Assembly: GCA_032622095.1 (NCBI GenBank)
Contig: CP136066.1
Location: forward strand, 41,677,835 to 41,741,834
Reading direction: 5' to 3'
Source: Siphonodentalium dalli
Taxonomy: Eukaryota > Mollusca > Scaphopoda > Gadilida > Siphonodentaliidae
Length of the DNA stretch: 64,000 bases
Below the pieces are notes generated by a model. The model worked only from the letters and a program-made list of their open reading frames with translations. It searched no databases and had not been told where the DNA came from. The position numbers and the translations under genes are program-made. Positions 23,314 through 33,980 of the stretch are shown piece by piece; positions within the stretch are counted from its first letter, which is position 1, and the number at the start of each line of letters is the position of its first letter.

Positions 23314-23884
23314 TAAATTGTTATAATCAGAATCATAATCTTTTAATGTTGAATTATAGAGTATACTGTTATGATATGAAGTAGTATATGGCAAATGTAC
23401 ATAATAACCAGTAATAACACAAATTATTGGAATGTATGAGTCAATATAGAAGGGTTAATATAACGTCTAAACTCTAGAGCCTGTCACCACTATCATAGTA
23501 TAAGCAGTTCTATTCATGTTGTTGCAAATTGCCATGTGAGATATCAAAATAATATATTTATTTATTTAATGGAAAAGGTTAAAAGACATGGAATGGGTAA
23601 AAGGGGTTAAATCACCTATCTCTGCCCTGTTTGATCCAATGTAGTCCCATCATCCAAGGACTTAGAGAGCTCCATTGGTCTAGTTAAATAAATTCACATT
23701 AAGTTGTGGTTAATAAGATAGCTAAATCAATTTATCCAATAATTCACTAATTTGTGTCTCTTATACAGAGGGAACATATGAGGGCTATAAATAACTCTCA
23801 ATAAACCATGTCTTTTTATCTCTCTCACAGAGAAGCTGTGAGGCTGAGGTATTCATTAATTGTAAGTTACTTGGGTTATAATTG
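23314..23884. other. AT-rich spacer, nothing recognised
   Basis: No coding frame and no repeat shared elsewhere was noticed. Confidence 0.5.
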
Positions 23885-24483
23885 GATAATTCTTAGTTCA
23901 AAAAGGGCCATATCTCTGGTATAACAAATTGGATCTAACCCATATTCAAACTCGTTCTGTATTTTGAGTTGAGAAACTTATATACCAAATTTGGCTCCTA
24001 TCAGATGAAAAATGGTTGCTTTATCGAAGTATGTGTGAACTATATGTCAAAGGACCATAACTCCATTAAAAAACATCCGATCAAACCCATATTCGAACTC
24101 AATCAGTATGTTAGTCTGAGAACCTCATATACCATATTTAGTTACAATCAGATAAAAAATGTTTGAGTTATGGCAGAATTCATGAATTCTAAGTAAAAAA
24201 AGGGCCATAACTCTGTAAAAAAAAACCATGAATTCTAAGTCAAAAAAGGGCCATAACTCTGTAAAAAAACCCATATTCGAACTCGGTCTGTATTGTGGGC
24301 CGAGAAACTCACATACCAAATTTGGTTTTGATAAGGTAGAAAATGTTTGAGTTATCGCATTACACGTAAAGTGTCTACGGACGGACAGACGGACGGACAG
24401 ACGGACGGACGGACGGACGAACGACGAGTGGTCAATCCGGACAACGACACTATGTTTACCATACATGGTATGGGTAAACATAA
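23885..24483 (+). mobile_element. pearl-like modular element, family 2, copy b
   Basis: Modules with 'GGGCCATAACTCTGTAAAAA' and 'AACCCATATTCGAACTC' precede a GGACGGACAGACGGACGG run at about 24378-24425. The end is CGAGTGGTCAATCCGGAC and TACCATACATGGTA. Confidence 0.7.
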
Positions 24484-25230
24484 AAAGCGAATATTATTAG
24501 GTGTATTTTTGAGCGCAAACCGCCAAGTGACTGCAATATCCATGCACGATCCCATGGGTAGCTTTTTGTGCGTTATGATGTCGTGTATATGTGGGGTTTG
24601 GCAGCAAATATAACAACTTTTGATTTCGGGATTCTTCAATATTCTACTTGTTATTGTAATATACTGCACATGGGAACTTATATTTTATATTAATTTGGGT
24701 GACTTTATCACAATTTTTTGAACATCGATAATACGATGAAGTGACCAATTCAGCGTTTGTCAGAGGGTGGTTAATTCTTAAAACAATATAATAACTATCG
24801 GCGATCTCTAATATCAACGGATTGGTCCAGATTTAACAATAGTATGTAGCCAGTAAAAATTTCGATTTTGACCAATCGTTTTTATTGATCTAGGCCCATA
24901 CATACATTAAATGGACATGGCTCATTCGAGCTTACACATTTTGTCTAGGTAATTTGGAAGGATATCGAGGTACAAGATAGTTTGATAGATATACACGAAA
25001 TCTTAATATACCAGCTTCATATATTTATGCTCTGAAAAATACTTGCTATGCATGGTTACAACCATTTTTACAGCTATTTTCGATGTTTCGCACAAAAGTG
25101 AAACAAACCCTCTTTATTTCTACCATATCATGAATATACCTCGCACGGAAAACACTGTTCTGCTCCATGCCGGGCATATGGCTGTTTTTTTATTTGGGAC
25201 TCAACCACCGTGTTCAAAGTTTTTATGACT
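24484..25230. other. spacer; its first 75 bp are duplicated at 26060
   Basis: 'AAAAAGCGAATATTATTAGG' through 'CCATGCACGATCC' (24482-24557) is repeated at about 26058-26131, just after a LINE fragment. The remainder shows nothing recognisable. Confidence 0.5.
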
Positions 25231-25279
25231 TCAATGCGTCTTTCTGGGACATATCTATCGACATATTTCTATAACGGGA

Positions 25280-26058
25280 ACAAATCAAAAATAAAGACCT
25301 CCACGAGAATCACATAAAAGAAAGCAACAGGTGCTCATGTGGTGACATAGAAAGCGCAGATCACTTTCTTTTAGTCTGCCCTTTATACAACCAAATCAGG
25401 GATGAATGCTTTATGCCATTAGAAACAAAATACAGAGACAGTGTAATACTCTTAAATGGCTCAAATTCTCTTACACTTAGCACCAACCACAAAATCTTTA
25501 AAGTAACCCAAACTTTCATTACCAGAAGTGAACGTTTCAGTCCTTTATCATAAGATATAGAATCATATCAGTACTGAATAAAACTTTGGCCAAATACGTC
25601 CAATTAATCAAGTAGCATAGTTGCCCGATTCAGTGAATTTCCGTTAAATTTGCATTAAGTGTCAATCATCATGAAAAACAAAGTTATAAAGATCTATAAA
25701 TATAGATATATTTGAGAATACTTGTAAACACACAGCAGTAGTAACTCACACTCTGTCCCACTCCTTCCATCTCTTCTGCCTCAACTTAATGTTAGTAACT
25801 TGTTATTTTCACCCCCCCCCCCCCAACCTGCTCTCTTTAACTCAGCCTCTTGCCATACGCTCCTTCTACATACTATTCTGCATACTTTTCTTTAACGAGG
25901 AGATAACTTCAAATAAGCGGTGACCCGCTTGTTGTTAGATCCTCTTCACCCTCCTTTTTTTCTAACCTGTCATTTAATTTAACTCATAGTGTTCAATGTC
26001 TTATTTCATGTATACATGTATTAATTGAGGGTAGAATAAATATTGTTTACACCAAATC
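25280..26058 (+). mobile_element. LINE 3' fragment with C-terminal RT remnant
   Basis: Plus-strand frame from about 25289 reads a LINE C-terminal knuckle, 'NRCSCGDIESADHFLLVCPL', followed by 'YNQIRDECF'. It stays open for about 90 codons and then hits stops. The downstream sequence to about 26058 looks like a 3' untranslated tail with AATAAA near 26036. Everything upstream of the knuckle is missing, so this is a severe 5' truncation. The clade is not determined. Confidence 0.7.
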
Positions 26059-26159
26059 AAAAAGCGAATATTATTAGGTGTATTTTGGAGCGCAAACCGC
26101 CAAGTGACTGCAATATCCATGCACGATCCTATTTGACACCACGTAATTCATTATTCACT

Positions 26160-26560
26160 AATCCAATTCCCCCATTACCAGGGGAAAGTAAATGAAAAAT
26201 ATTTGCTATCATATGGCCCGGGTGATAACATGGCGCGAGAACAACATAATAACATCGAAGTATAAAGCTCAACACGCACAAACCAAGCAATATAGCATAA
26301 CACAGGCATCGCGAAATTCCACAAATTCATCCATGTACAAGACATTGAAAAAGAACACAAAAGCTCATAATTGATCACGCTCTTTATGATATACTGCTTT
26401 TTGAGTGATGGAAGCATCGGCGCTCTTTATATATTGTAATTTTTTTCCAGGCTGACACAAATTCAAAACGTTTTAAATTATCCGCTTTTGAAAGTCGATA
26501 TTTGTCAATCACAACCTATTATTAATGTATCAATATGACCTATGTAATCGTTTAGGAGTA
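26160..26560 (+). repeat. dispersed repeat carrying a paired CGCTCTTTAT motif
   Basis: 'GGCCCGGGTGATAACA' to 'ACACGCACAAACCAA' resembles 27985-28065 ('GTCCCGGATGATAACA', 'CATAAACCAACCAATATA'). Two CGCTCTTTAT words follow at 26378 and 26421. 'CTTTTGAAAGTCGATA' at about 26486 matches the region after the pair at 8807. Confidence 0.6.
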
Positions 26561-26859
26561 TTATAAAACTCACAATTCAATTTAATTTAATATTAACTCT
26601 GGTCATGATCAAAGACATTGCAGAATGCAGAGACAACGCATATGACACAATTACATATCATCAACACATGTACATGTATACATAAACAACAAATCATTAA
26701 GCAGAGTATGCCAACAACAACAATATCCACAATAACGAAATGCTCCCTAATGTTTATTTTAGCTCCATATATATATAGGCCGACAACAAAATTCAAAAGC
26801 GGAAACAAGTCAATCCGTAAAATATACCATCCATGCTATAATGCTATGTAATTATTCCA

Positions 26860-27490
26860 TGGACCAAGACCTAAAAATCGAAAACCGGTGTCAAATATGG
26901 GACTCATATTAGGCTCGTGTGTTTTCTTAAATTAATATACAACACATATACTCATCAATTTAAGGTGTGATAAGGACATTTGCTAAATTCAGCGTTCTGG
27001 TAAAATTCTGACTTTGAAGATGGGTACCCATAATACAAATCAATTTTTGAGAAATTGTCAATGATCAGAATGAGGCCTATAAGTTTTTAGCACATACCTT
27101 ACAATTGTGCTACATGTACATACATACATACATACCATGCAATCCATGCATACCAAACCTTCATGTGCCAAATTCCACAAAAATTGTGAAAAATATTTTT
27201 TAGACAATAATGACTGCGTATGTTGGTGAAATTTGCAATAGCAAAGCTAAAATATTGGTGACTGATTCTGCTTTGATCTCCACTCCTTGAGAACGATATA
27301 AGCAAATCGATTAGGGGTTACCCATCTTCATTATCATAATTTTATCAGAACGATGCGTATAACGAATGTCTATCATACCTTAAATTGAACAGTATTCAGT
27401 AGATATCGCATTTGAAGAAAGAAAACACACGAACCTTTGACGTTAATTTGATTTTCGGTCTCGCCCATGGACTAAATTTGAAACGGGGAT
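26860..27490. mobile_element. degenerate inverted-repeat element, about 0.6 kb
   Basis: The left edge 'CCATGGACCAAGACC-AAAAATCG' and 'CTCGTGTGTTTTCTT' is mirrored at the right by 'AAGAAAACACACGAA' and 'GGTCTCGCCCATGG'. 'AAGATGGGTACCCATAAT' is mirrored by 'GGTTACCCATCTTCATTATC'. There is no coding sequence. Confidence 0.6.
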
Positions 27491-27670
27491 AAGGTCCGGG
27501 TTAATATGAGGTATAGAATATAAGATATATTGATCTACATAAATATATCAAATACATAAATATATAAATGTATACAATCGCCATGTAATGTGTACACACT
27601 TATCAAAGCCAAAAAGCGGCAATTTTCAAGCTGTATTATTTATATTTTTCGAGCAGACGTATATGAGGAA

Positions 27671-27721
27671 CGCTCTTTATGTATATAATTATTGAATAGA
27701 CTAATAGGGAACGATCTGTAT
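27671..27721 (+). repeat. CGCTCTTTAT word with degenerate partner
   Basis: CGCTCTTTAT at 27671 is followed 41 bp later by CGATCTGTAT at 27712, the same spacing as the exact pairs elsewhere. Confidence 0.4.
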
Positions 27722-28549
27722 TGTTCATGAAAAATATGGACCCATTTATGTTTCTAAATTCCTTCACTCGACTAAGCTAGTCCTCTCGGGGAACATGGAG
27801 GCCTGTAAAAAGTATATTCAATGTATTTATCTACATATTATGATCCAGCACAAGTTACTAAATAAAGAAAAGAAAACATGTACGTACCAGATATGTCAAA
27901 CCAGATGTGTGAATTCACTTTATTTCTCCACAGTGCGAGCTTTTGTCGCTCTTTGACGACTCCGCGAAGTCGGATTGAATGTCCCGGATGATAACACGAC
28001 GCGGAACTACAGCATAACATCGAAGTAAAGCTCTATACTATACGCATAAACCAACCAATATAATTATCAGCTGATATCGAGCTAAGGGAGTTCTCTATAT
28101 ATCTACCAGAAAACCATTTATGTGTGCTGCGATAAGGGCTGTTGCTCAGTCGGAAAGGTGCACGGCGAAAGATGCCAACGAACAAGAACGTTGCTAAAGG
28201 GTCTTCGTTGAATGAGTGCCTCCGGGGGCCCCATTCTGCAAATGACAGGCACAGTAAACTCAGGCTTTGTTGGAATTTTACAACTAGCACCTCAAATGTT
28301 CCAACAGTTCTCAATTTGTGCGAGCTTTTGTTTCACCCCTATGTTGAAATGTCCAAGTGATCGCCATTTAAAGCCACATGGTGGTTTCCGCTCCAAAATA
28401 GAAATAATATTTGGTTTTGAAATTTCCCCGGTATCGAAATAGTTCGATAAATATCTTAACCAGCTTACGACCATTAGGTAACCCAAAGAATTGAAGTAAT
28501 GAAAAATGCAACTATGACCAAGGTGTTTGGGTAAAAAAAAAACCCAGCC

Positions 28550-28730
28550 ATTTGCACGACATGGAAAAAAAAGAGCGTTTCATGTTATTCTATTCCTTTT
28601 ATTGTATCAATAAAGAGCGTTTGTCTAACTTGGAGCAAAACAAAATTGAAAATGGCTGTGACTTTGGCAAGTGTTCTTAAAAGCAGACGAAGCCAGCATA
28701 TCAATATTTCGTGTATTTATCGAACTATCG
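28550..28730 (-). repeat. dispersed repeat with reverse-oriented paired motif
   Basis: AAGAGCG words start at 28571 and 28613 (42 bp). The following 'CAAAATTGAAAATGGCTGTGAC' region and 'ATATTTCGTGTATTTAT' are repeated in the same orientation at 41577-41690. Confidence 0.55.
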
Positions 28731-29814
28731 CACCCGTCCCTCCAAATTACGTAGACAAATTTGGAGGTCCGAATGGGCCGTGGCCGCTTAAGTAAAACAA
28801 TGGACCAAAATTATGAAAATATTAGACTTCTGGTCTAAAACCAGCATATTTCCGACTAAAGGTGGATACACACATGCATGTAGTCTCTGTAAATATCGTG
28901 TATTTAGCGTTTTACATGGACATACAGACATCTAATTTGTGTCCGCTGACAACCCAATCATTACGTCTATGTTTGACCACAGTGAGTCAAGCTCTGAACG
29001 TGCACAGAGCTGTTGACTCGGACGAAGTCGTCAGACCGCTTAAAATAATTGTTCGCGTGATAACCCAAATGGTGGACGTTCTGTTTAAATCACTGTCAGC
29101 CTTTTCTTGGTTTTATACCAGTGATGGCCTCAGGATTTCCCCAATGCAGGGCCAATATGATCCCCAACATGGGGGCTATATAATCCAGGAAGCTACCGGA
29201 CTGGCCATGTTTCCTCGACGGGGGTGGGGGTGGGGGGCATTCATCACCCTGAGTCCAGACCCCCTGAAGCAAATCCTGATTTATAAATATTTATAAACCC
29301 TATGTGCTTTGACAACAATTACCGCACTTAAAACTTAATGACAGAATGGAGGACCAGAGCGGTAGTTTTGTTGACGACTTTCGCAAGCTACTCGTAAAAA
29401 TTACAGCAAATTGGAACTCTTGTGTTTGATTTGCGATGCGTGTTGTCGTGACATTGTTGTCCATGTGCGTTACACTTTTGTGTTGATAAAATAATCGGAG
29501 AACCAAATCACACCGTTTCGCAGTACACTTCTTTGGTTCTAGTGGGACTTTCCAAACTTAAGGTACGAATTACACAAATTTTGTTTGATATTCTGTGTGC
29601 TTAACAAGGGCAGCAGGTTGCTCTGTTCGCTTAGTATACATCTTAATGTCACGGAAGTCAACCAAATGTGGGTAAAATATCGCCATTATATAGCAGCGGT
29701 CTTAACGAGTCATCAAGGGAGGTGAACCCTGCATGGGGTTTGGTGGCCTAAATTGGCGCCAGGGAATGTTTTTTCGTGAACATTGGAAGGAATGTTGGGT
29801 GTGAATATAACAAA
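28731..29814. other. spacer, no supported gene
   Basis: A 144-codon open frame (28862-29296, plus) has no recognisable domain, no paralogue in the window and a G-rich low-complexity stretch near its end. I do not call it a gene. Confidence 0.45.
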
Positions 29815-30259
29815 TGTGACCCGCCATATCAAATCCAGTCGTAAGTCGGGATTTTTTTTACCCTGTGCCAATGCATTCTCTTATATATGCGAGTCGACCA
29901 TAGGTCGCCTCGCATATATAAGAGAATGCATTGGCGTAACAATGTTTTTTACAATTTTAATAAATTTCTTGTATTCTTTAACAATTTTATAATTTCACCC
30001 ATACAGAGCCCCAGACGACACTCTTCTATATGCTTCTATATATGTGTGGGGCTCCCTGCAGGGTAATTGATGTTTTTTATTTTATGTCCTAAAAATTGTA
30101 AGAAACATTTATTTTAAAAAAATGATAAAAACTTGTTAGGCCAATGCATTCTCTTATATATGCGAGGCGACCTATGGTCGACTCGCATATATAAGATAAT
30201 GCATTAGCACAGGGTAACAAAATCCCGACTTACGACTGGATTTGATATGGCGGGTCACA
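29815..30259. mobile_element. double-hairpin MITE, copy C, with different outer ends
   Basis: The outer inverted repeats start TGTGACCCGCCATATCAAAT and run for about 45 bp each side. Inside lie the same 69 bp hairpins as in the TTAA copies (29867-29935 and 30140-30208, reverse complements of each other). An extra small hairpin (GAGCCCC..GGGGCTC) sits in the spacer. The same hairpin cassette is therefore carried between unrelated termini. Confidence 0.75.
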
Positions 30260-30637
30260 AATAATACCATGTATTGTATATCATACAGATGGGCGAAAGG
30301 GCGCAGGTGAATAATTGATTTATCACGGGAATCTTCAGGACGATTTTATAAATTTTACGGTTGCTTCAAGAAGAACGAAACTATCATTAACGTGAAGCCG
30401 CCAAGCAAACGAGCTTTGTGGGAAACTATTTGAAATGATGTCATAGTGTCGATCAGTTCAGTTCTTCGGTTTGGCTTCATATGACAATTTATCAGGAAGT
30501 GTTCATATCTTCCTTTGGGAATCCACAGGTGTATAATCGATCGTCATTTGCCGACAATCACAGGTCCCCTTGTGCGACAACACTGCCATGAGTATATACC
30601 TTAAAGGTATGGATGGCCTTCGCGATGGGTATTGGTG

Positions 30638-31037
30638 TTAACCCTTTACCCAACAAACCGGCCAAAACCGGCCAAATAAAGCTTCAACAGCCTAAAATAT
30701 CTTCGGTCTGTCTCAATAGAACCATACAAATATGGATATCATTTGAACCGACTCATTGACCACATTGTGATAGTTACAGTTATGCCCTGTGCCAATGCAT
30801 TCTCTTATATATGCGAGTCGACCATAGGTCGCCTCGCATATATAAGAGAATGCATTGGCCTAAAACAAATCTTTTTTTAACACTTTTTACCAATTTTTCT
30901 TACATTCTTTAACAATTTTATAAATTTTAATGTGTTAAGCCAATGCATTCTATTATATATGCGAGGCGACCTATGGTCGACTCGCATATATAAGAGAATG
31001 CATTGGCACAGGGCCCTTCTGTTGGGTAAAGGGTTAA
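30638..31037. mobile_element. double-hairpin TTAA MITE, copy D
   Basis: TTAACCCTTTACCCAACA to TGTTGGGTAAAGGGTTAA, with hairpins at 30791-30859 and 30939-31007. Nearly identical to copies B and E. Confidence 0.85.
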
Positions 31038-31039
31038 AA

Positions 31040-31375
31040 GAGTCACTTCTGTTAAAACCGCCATAAACAGACAGAATTTCAAAAATATAGACATATTTTA
31101 TTCTTATACCAATCATAAATATCGCGTAAATGGTATTTCATTTACAAGTTCGTACGCTTTGTTTTGTAAACAAAAGCCAAAACTGTTACATAACCTGGCA
31201 TTTGTTTACATAACAAAGCGTACAAAATTGACAAAACATACTATTTACACAATAGTTATGATTGGTATAAAAAATAAAATATACTATGTTGTAATATTCT
31301 TTCTATTTATGTCACTTTTAACGGGTGTGACTATTTTAACAGCAGACCCACCGCGAAGATAATCCGTGCCTTTAA
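31040..31375. mobile_element. decayed relative of the TTTAAAGG MITE
   Basis: 'GTTAAAACCGCCATAAACAGA' at the left and 'TTTATGTCACTTTTAACGGG' plus 'CCGTGCCTTTAA' at the right are inverted. 'GTTTACATAACAAAG' matches the interior of the elements at 2094 and 32692. It directly abuts MITE copy D. Confidence 0.5.
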
Positions 31376-31460
31376 TACGTATATACTCACGACAGGGTTG
31401 TCTCACCAAGGGACCTGTGCCAACAATGCTAAATCGGGTATGATCCACCCAACATAAGAT

Positions 31461-31860
31461 TTAACCCTTTACCCAACAAACCGGCCAAAACCGGCCAAAT
31501 AAAGCTTCAACAGCCTAAAATATCTTCGGTCTGTCTCAATAGAACCATACAAATATGGATATCATTGGAACCGGCTCCTTGACCACATTGTGATAGTTAC
31601 AGTTATGCCCTGTGCCAATGCATTCTCTTATATATGCGAGTCGACCATAGGTCGCCTCGCATATATAAGAGAATGCATTGGCCTAAAAAAAAACTTTTTT
31701 TAACACTTTTTACCATTTTTTCTTACATTCTTTAACAATTTTATAATTTTTAATGTGTTAAGCCAATGCATTCTCTTATATATGCGAGGCGACCTATGGT
31801 CGACTCGCATATATAAGAGAATGCATTGGCACAGGGCCGTTCTGTTGGGTAAAGGGTTAA
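31461..31860. mobile_element. double-hairpin TTAA MITE, copy E
   Basis: Same ends as copies B and D, TTAA at both edges, hairpins at 31614-31682 and 31762-31830. It lies only about 420 bp from copy D in the same orientation. Confidence 0.85.
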
Positions 31861-32104
31861 TAGCAGGACTTGTTGGTCGAGTTGGTGCCTGTATTCACCG
31901 GTTGTGTTATGTTGAACGATATTCCACAGAGAGTCCCTGACCTATAAAGCGTTTAATGTATGTTTATCTTGGGTGTAATTCGATGTGTAGTGCGACAACA
32001 TTCAACAGATTATGGCGATAACCAATATATTCACAGAACCAGCACATCAATCCCGGACCTATCAGCATCTCCTTGTCAAATATCTCGCTCTATCGGCACC
32101 AGAC

Positions 32105-32359
32105 CAAGCCTTGAAATAGTGTGTCTGTCATTTGCAGAATGAGGTCCCCAGAGGGTGAATTTAGTGATGCAACCCCCGCATAGCGGGCTAGCATCACCAA
32201 ATTCACCCTCTGGGGACCTCATTCTGCTTGCACCTCAGCAGAATGAGGTTCCCAGAGGGTGAATTTGGTGATGCTAGCCCGCTATGCGGGGTAGCATAAC
32301 TAAATTCACCCTCTGGGGACATCATTCTGCAAATGACAGACACATTATTTCAAGGCTTG
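32105..32359. mobile_element. double-hairpin element of a second family
   Basis: The outer inverted repeat is CAAGCCTTGAAATA..CAAGGCTTG. Inside are two long hairpins (32134-32226 and 32239-32332), each starting GCAGAATGAGGT-CCCAGAGG and each folding around a GCCCGC/GCGGG centre. It has the same 'two hairpins in opposite orientation' plan as the GCCAATGCATTC family but unrelated sequence. Diverged relatives are at 7480-7595 and 62215-62316. Confidence 0.75.
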
Positions 32360-32691
32360 CACAGACTGCTTCAGATAAGTCCGGGTTCACAAGATGCAAA
32401 CAGATGGATTGTGTGTTTTCCAAGAAATACGAGTCGTAAACAATCTTATAGCGGGCCGTGGGAACACATTCTGGTCCACACAAGCAGCAGTGTTTATAGC
32501 AGTCACAGATCTATTGTTTGAGTTTTGGGCACCCTCCCCCATCAGATATTATTTTCAAAATGAAGAATATTTTTTGGACTCTTTGTGTGGTTTCCGATTG
32601 CATCTGATCAACGGTGGAGGCCAGACGCACGTTTTGTCTATATTTCCTGGTATTTCAAACAGAATTTTCTCAAAATGAGTATGACACAATA

Positions 32692-33202
32692 TTTAAAGGA
32701 ACGGGCGGCGTTCGTTGCAGAAATATTCATATTTGTTTAAATCGCCATCAACAGAAGGAATATTAAAATATATATAGTTTTGTTCATATGCCAAATATAA
32801 TCAGCGCGTAAATAGTATATTGTCGTCAAGACGTACGAGCCTGCTCGTGTTACAGAAGTGTTGCTTCTGTTTACATAACACAGCGCAATTCTATTGGTTA
32901 ATCACACACAAATGATATCAACGCTCATTATTATTTCCATATCAGGAAAACAGTAACAAATAACGCTCTTTATGTTTACCATATCCGGATCTAAACAAAA
33001 GCCAGATTCCGTAACGTTTTTTGCTTTTGTTTACATAACAAAGGAAAACATTTTGACAATAACATACTGTTTATGCCATATTTCTGATTGGTATAAGAAC
33101 AAGGTCTTTCTATATTTTACTATTATTTCTGTTTATGACGGTTTTCGACTGAGGTGATTATTTTAACAGCATACCCACCGCCAACGCCGCCCGTATCTTT
33201 AA
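32692..33202. mobile_element. MITE-like element, copy 2 (TTTAAAGG..CTTTAA ends)
   Basis: End-to-end similar to 2094-2623. It includes the paired motif (CGCTCATTAT at 32922, CGCTCTTTAT at 32964) and 'CCGCCAACGCCGCCCGTATC' at the right edge. Confidence 0.7.
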
Positions 33203-33980
33203 GAACCATCGACCCGTTGGAAATTATAACCTCATTTACTTTACTGTTTTTGCATGAACATTATTTTAAAATTTCACTGTTTTTGGGTACCAAGAACTTG
33301 TTTGAAATAGGTCTGTTTCTAAATTTTAATTCATATATCCATGATATATCTGAAGATCATAATAGGAGACTTAATTATTCTTGATTCGTGAAATGTAATG
33401 ATTATTTCCATATAGAAAGGCAACTATCCATACATAATGTTCCATATTTGAAAATGTTCATGTCATGCCTGTTGATCAATGAATAGTTGCACCGACTCGG
33501 AGATGAGTTCTGGATCATGGGTTCATAGCCAGGTTAAAGATGACCATCATATTTCTTAACACTGTGGCCTAATTACAGTTGATTGCTCCCGGTTTCAGTG
33601 GATCACACTGCATTTCAACATTTGTTTTCATTGGGCTGGAATATTTACGACTGCTTTATTCTCCATTATGATATATGGGGTATGATGTTATATAATGCAA
33701 TTAAATATATAACTCAACATTATGACACAAACGATGCCTCCTCTCAAAGAGCCAGTAATCAGGTGATTGGAGTGTTGTCTGAAATTATTAATTATTCTAA
33801 CAGTTCTATGTACCGAAAGGGTCAAAATAGTAAATAATATTTTCAACATCTCAAATGTATTAAAATCCATTGTTTTTGTTGTCTCCTATATACAATGAAG
33901 ATGATGATATGTGAAATTAAAGATTTTTTTGCCAGATAGATCCAGAGAATTTATGTGCTGAAAATCTCTTGTCACTGTAG
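33203..33980. other. spacer, nothing recognised
   Basis: AT-rich with no domain-like reading. The overlapping frames at 33.5-33.9 kb on both strands look like chance. Confidence 0.5.

Noticed and set aside
28130-28175. tRNA-like A-box 'TTGCTCAGTCGG'
   Set aside because: No matching B box or cloverleaf nearby.
28862-29296. 144-codon plus-strand frame
   Set aside because: No recognisable domain or paralogue, low-complexity G-rich end, no splice or promoter support.
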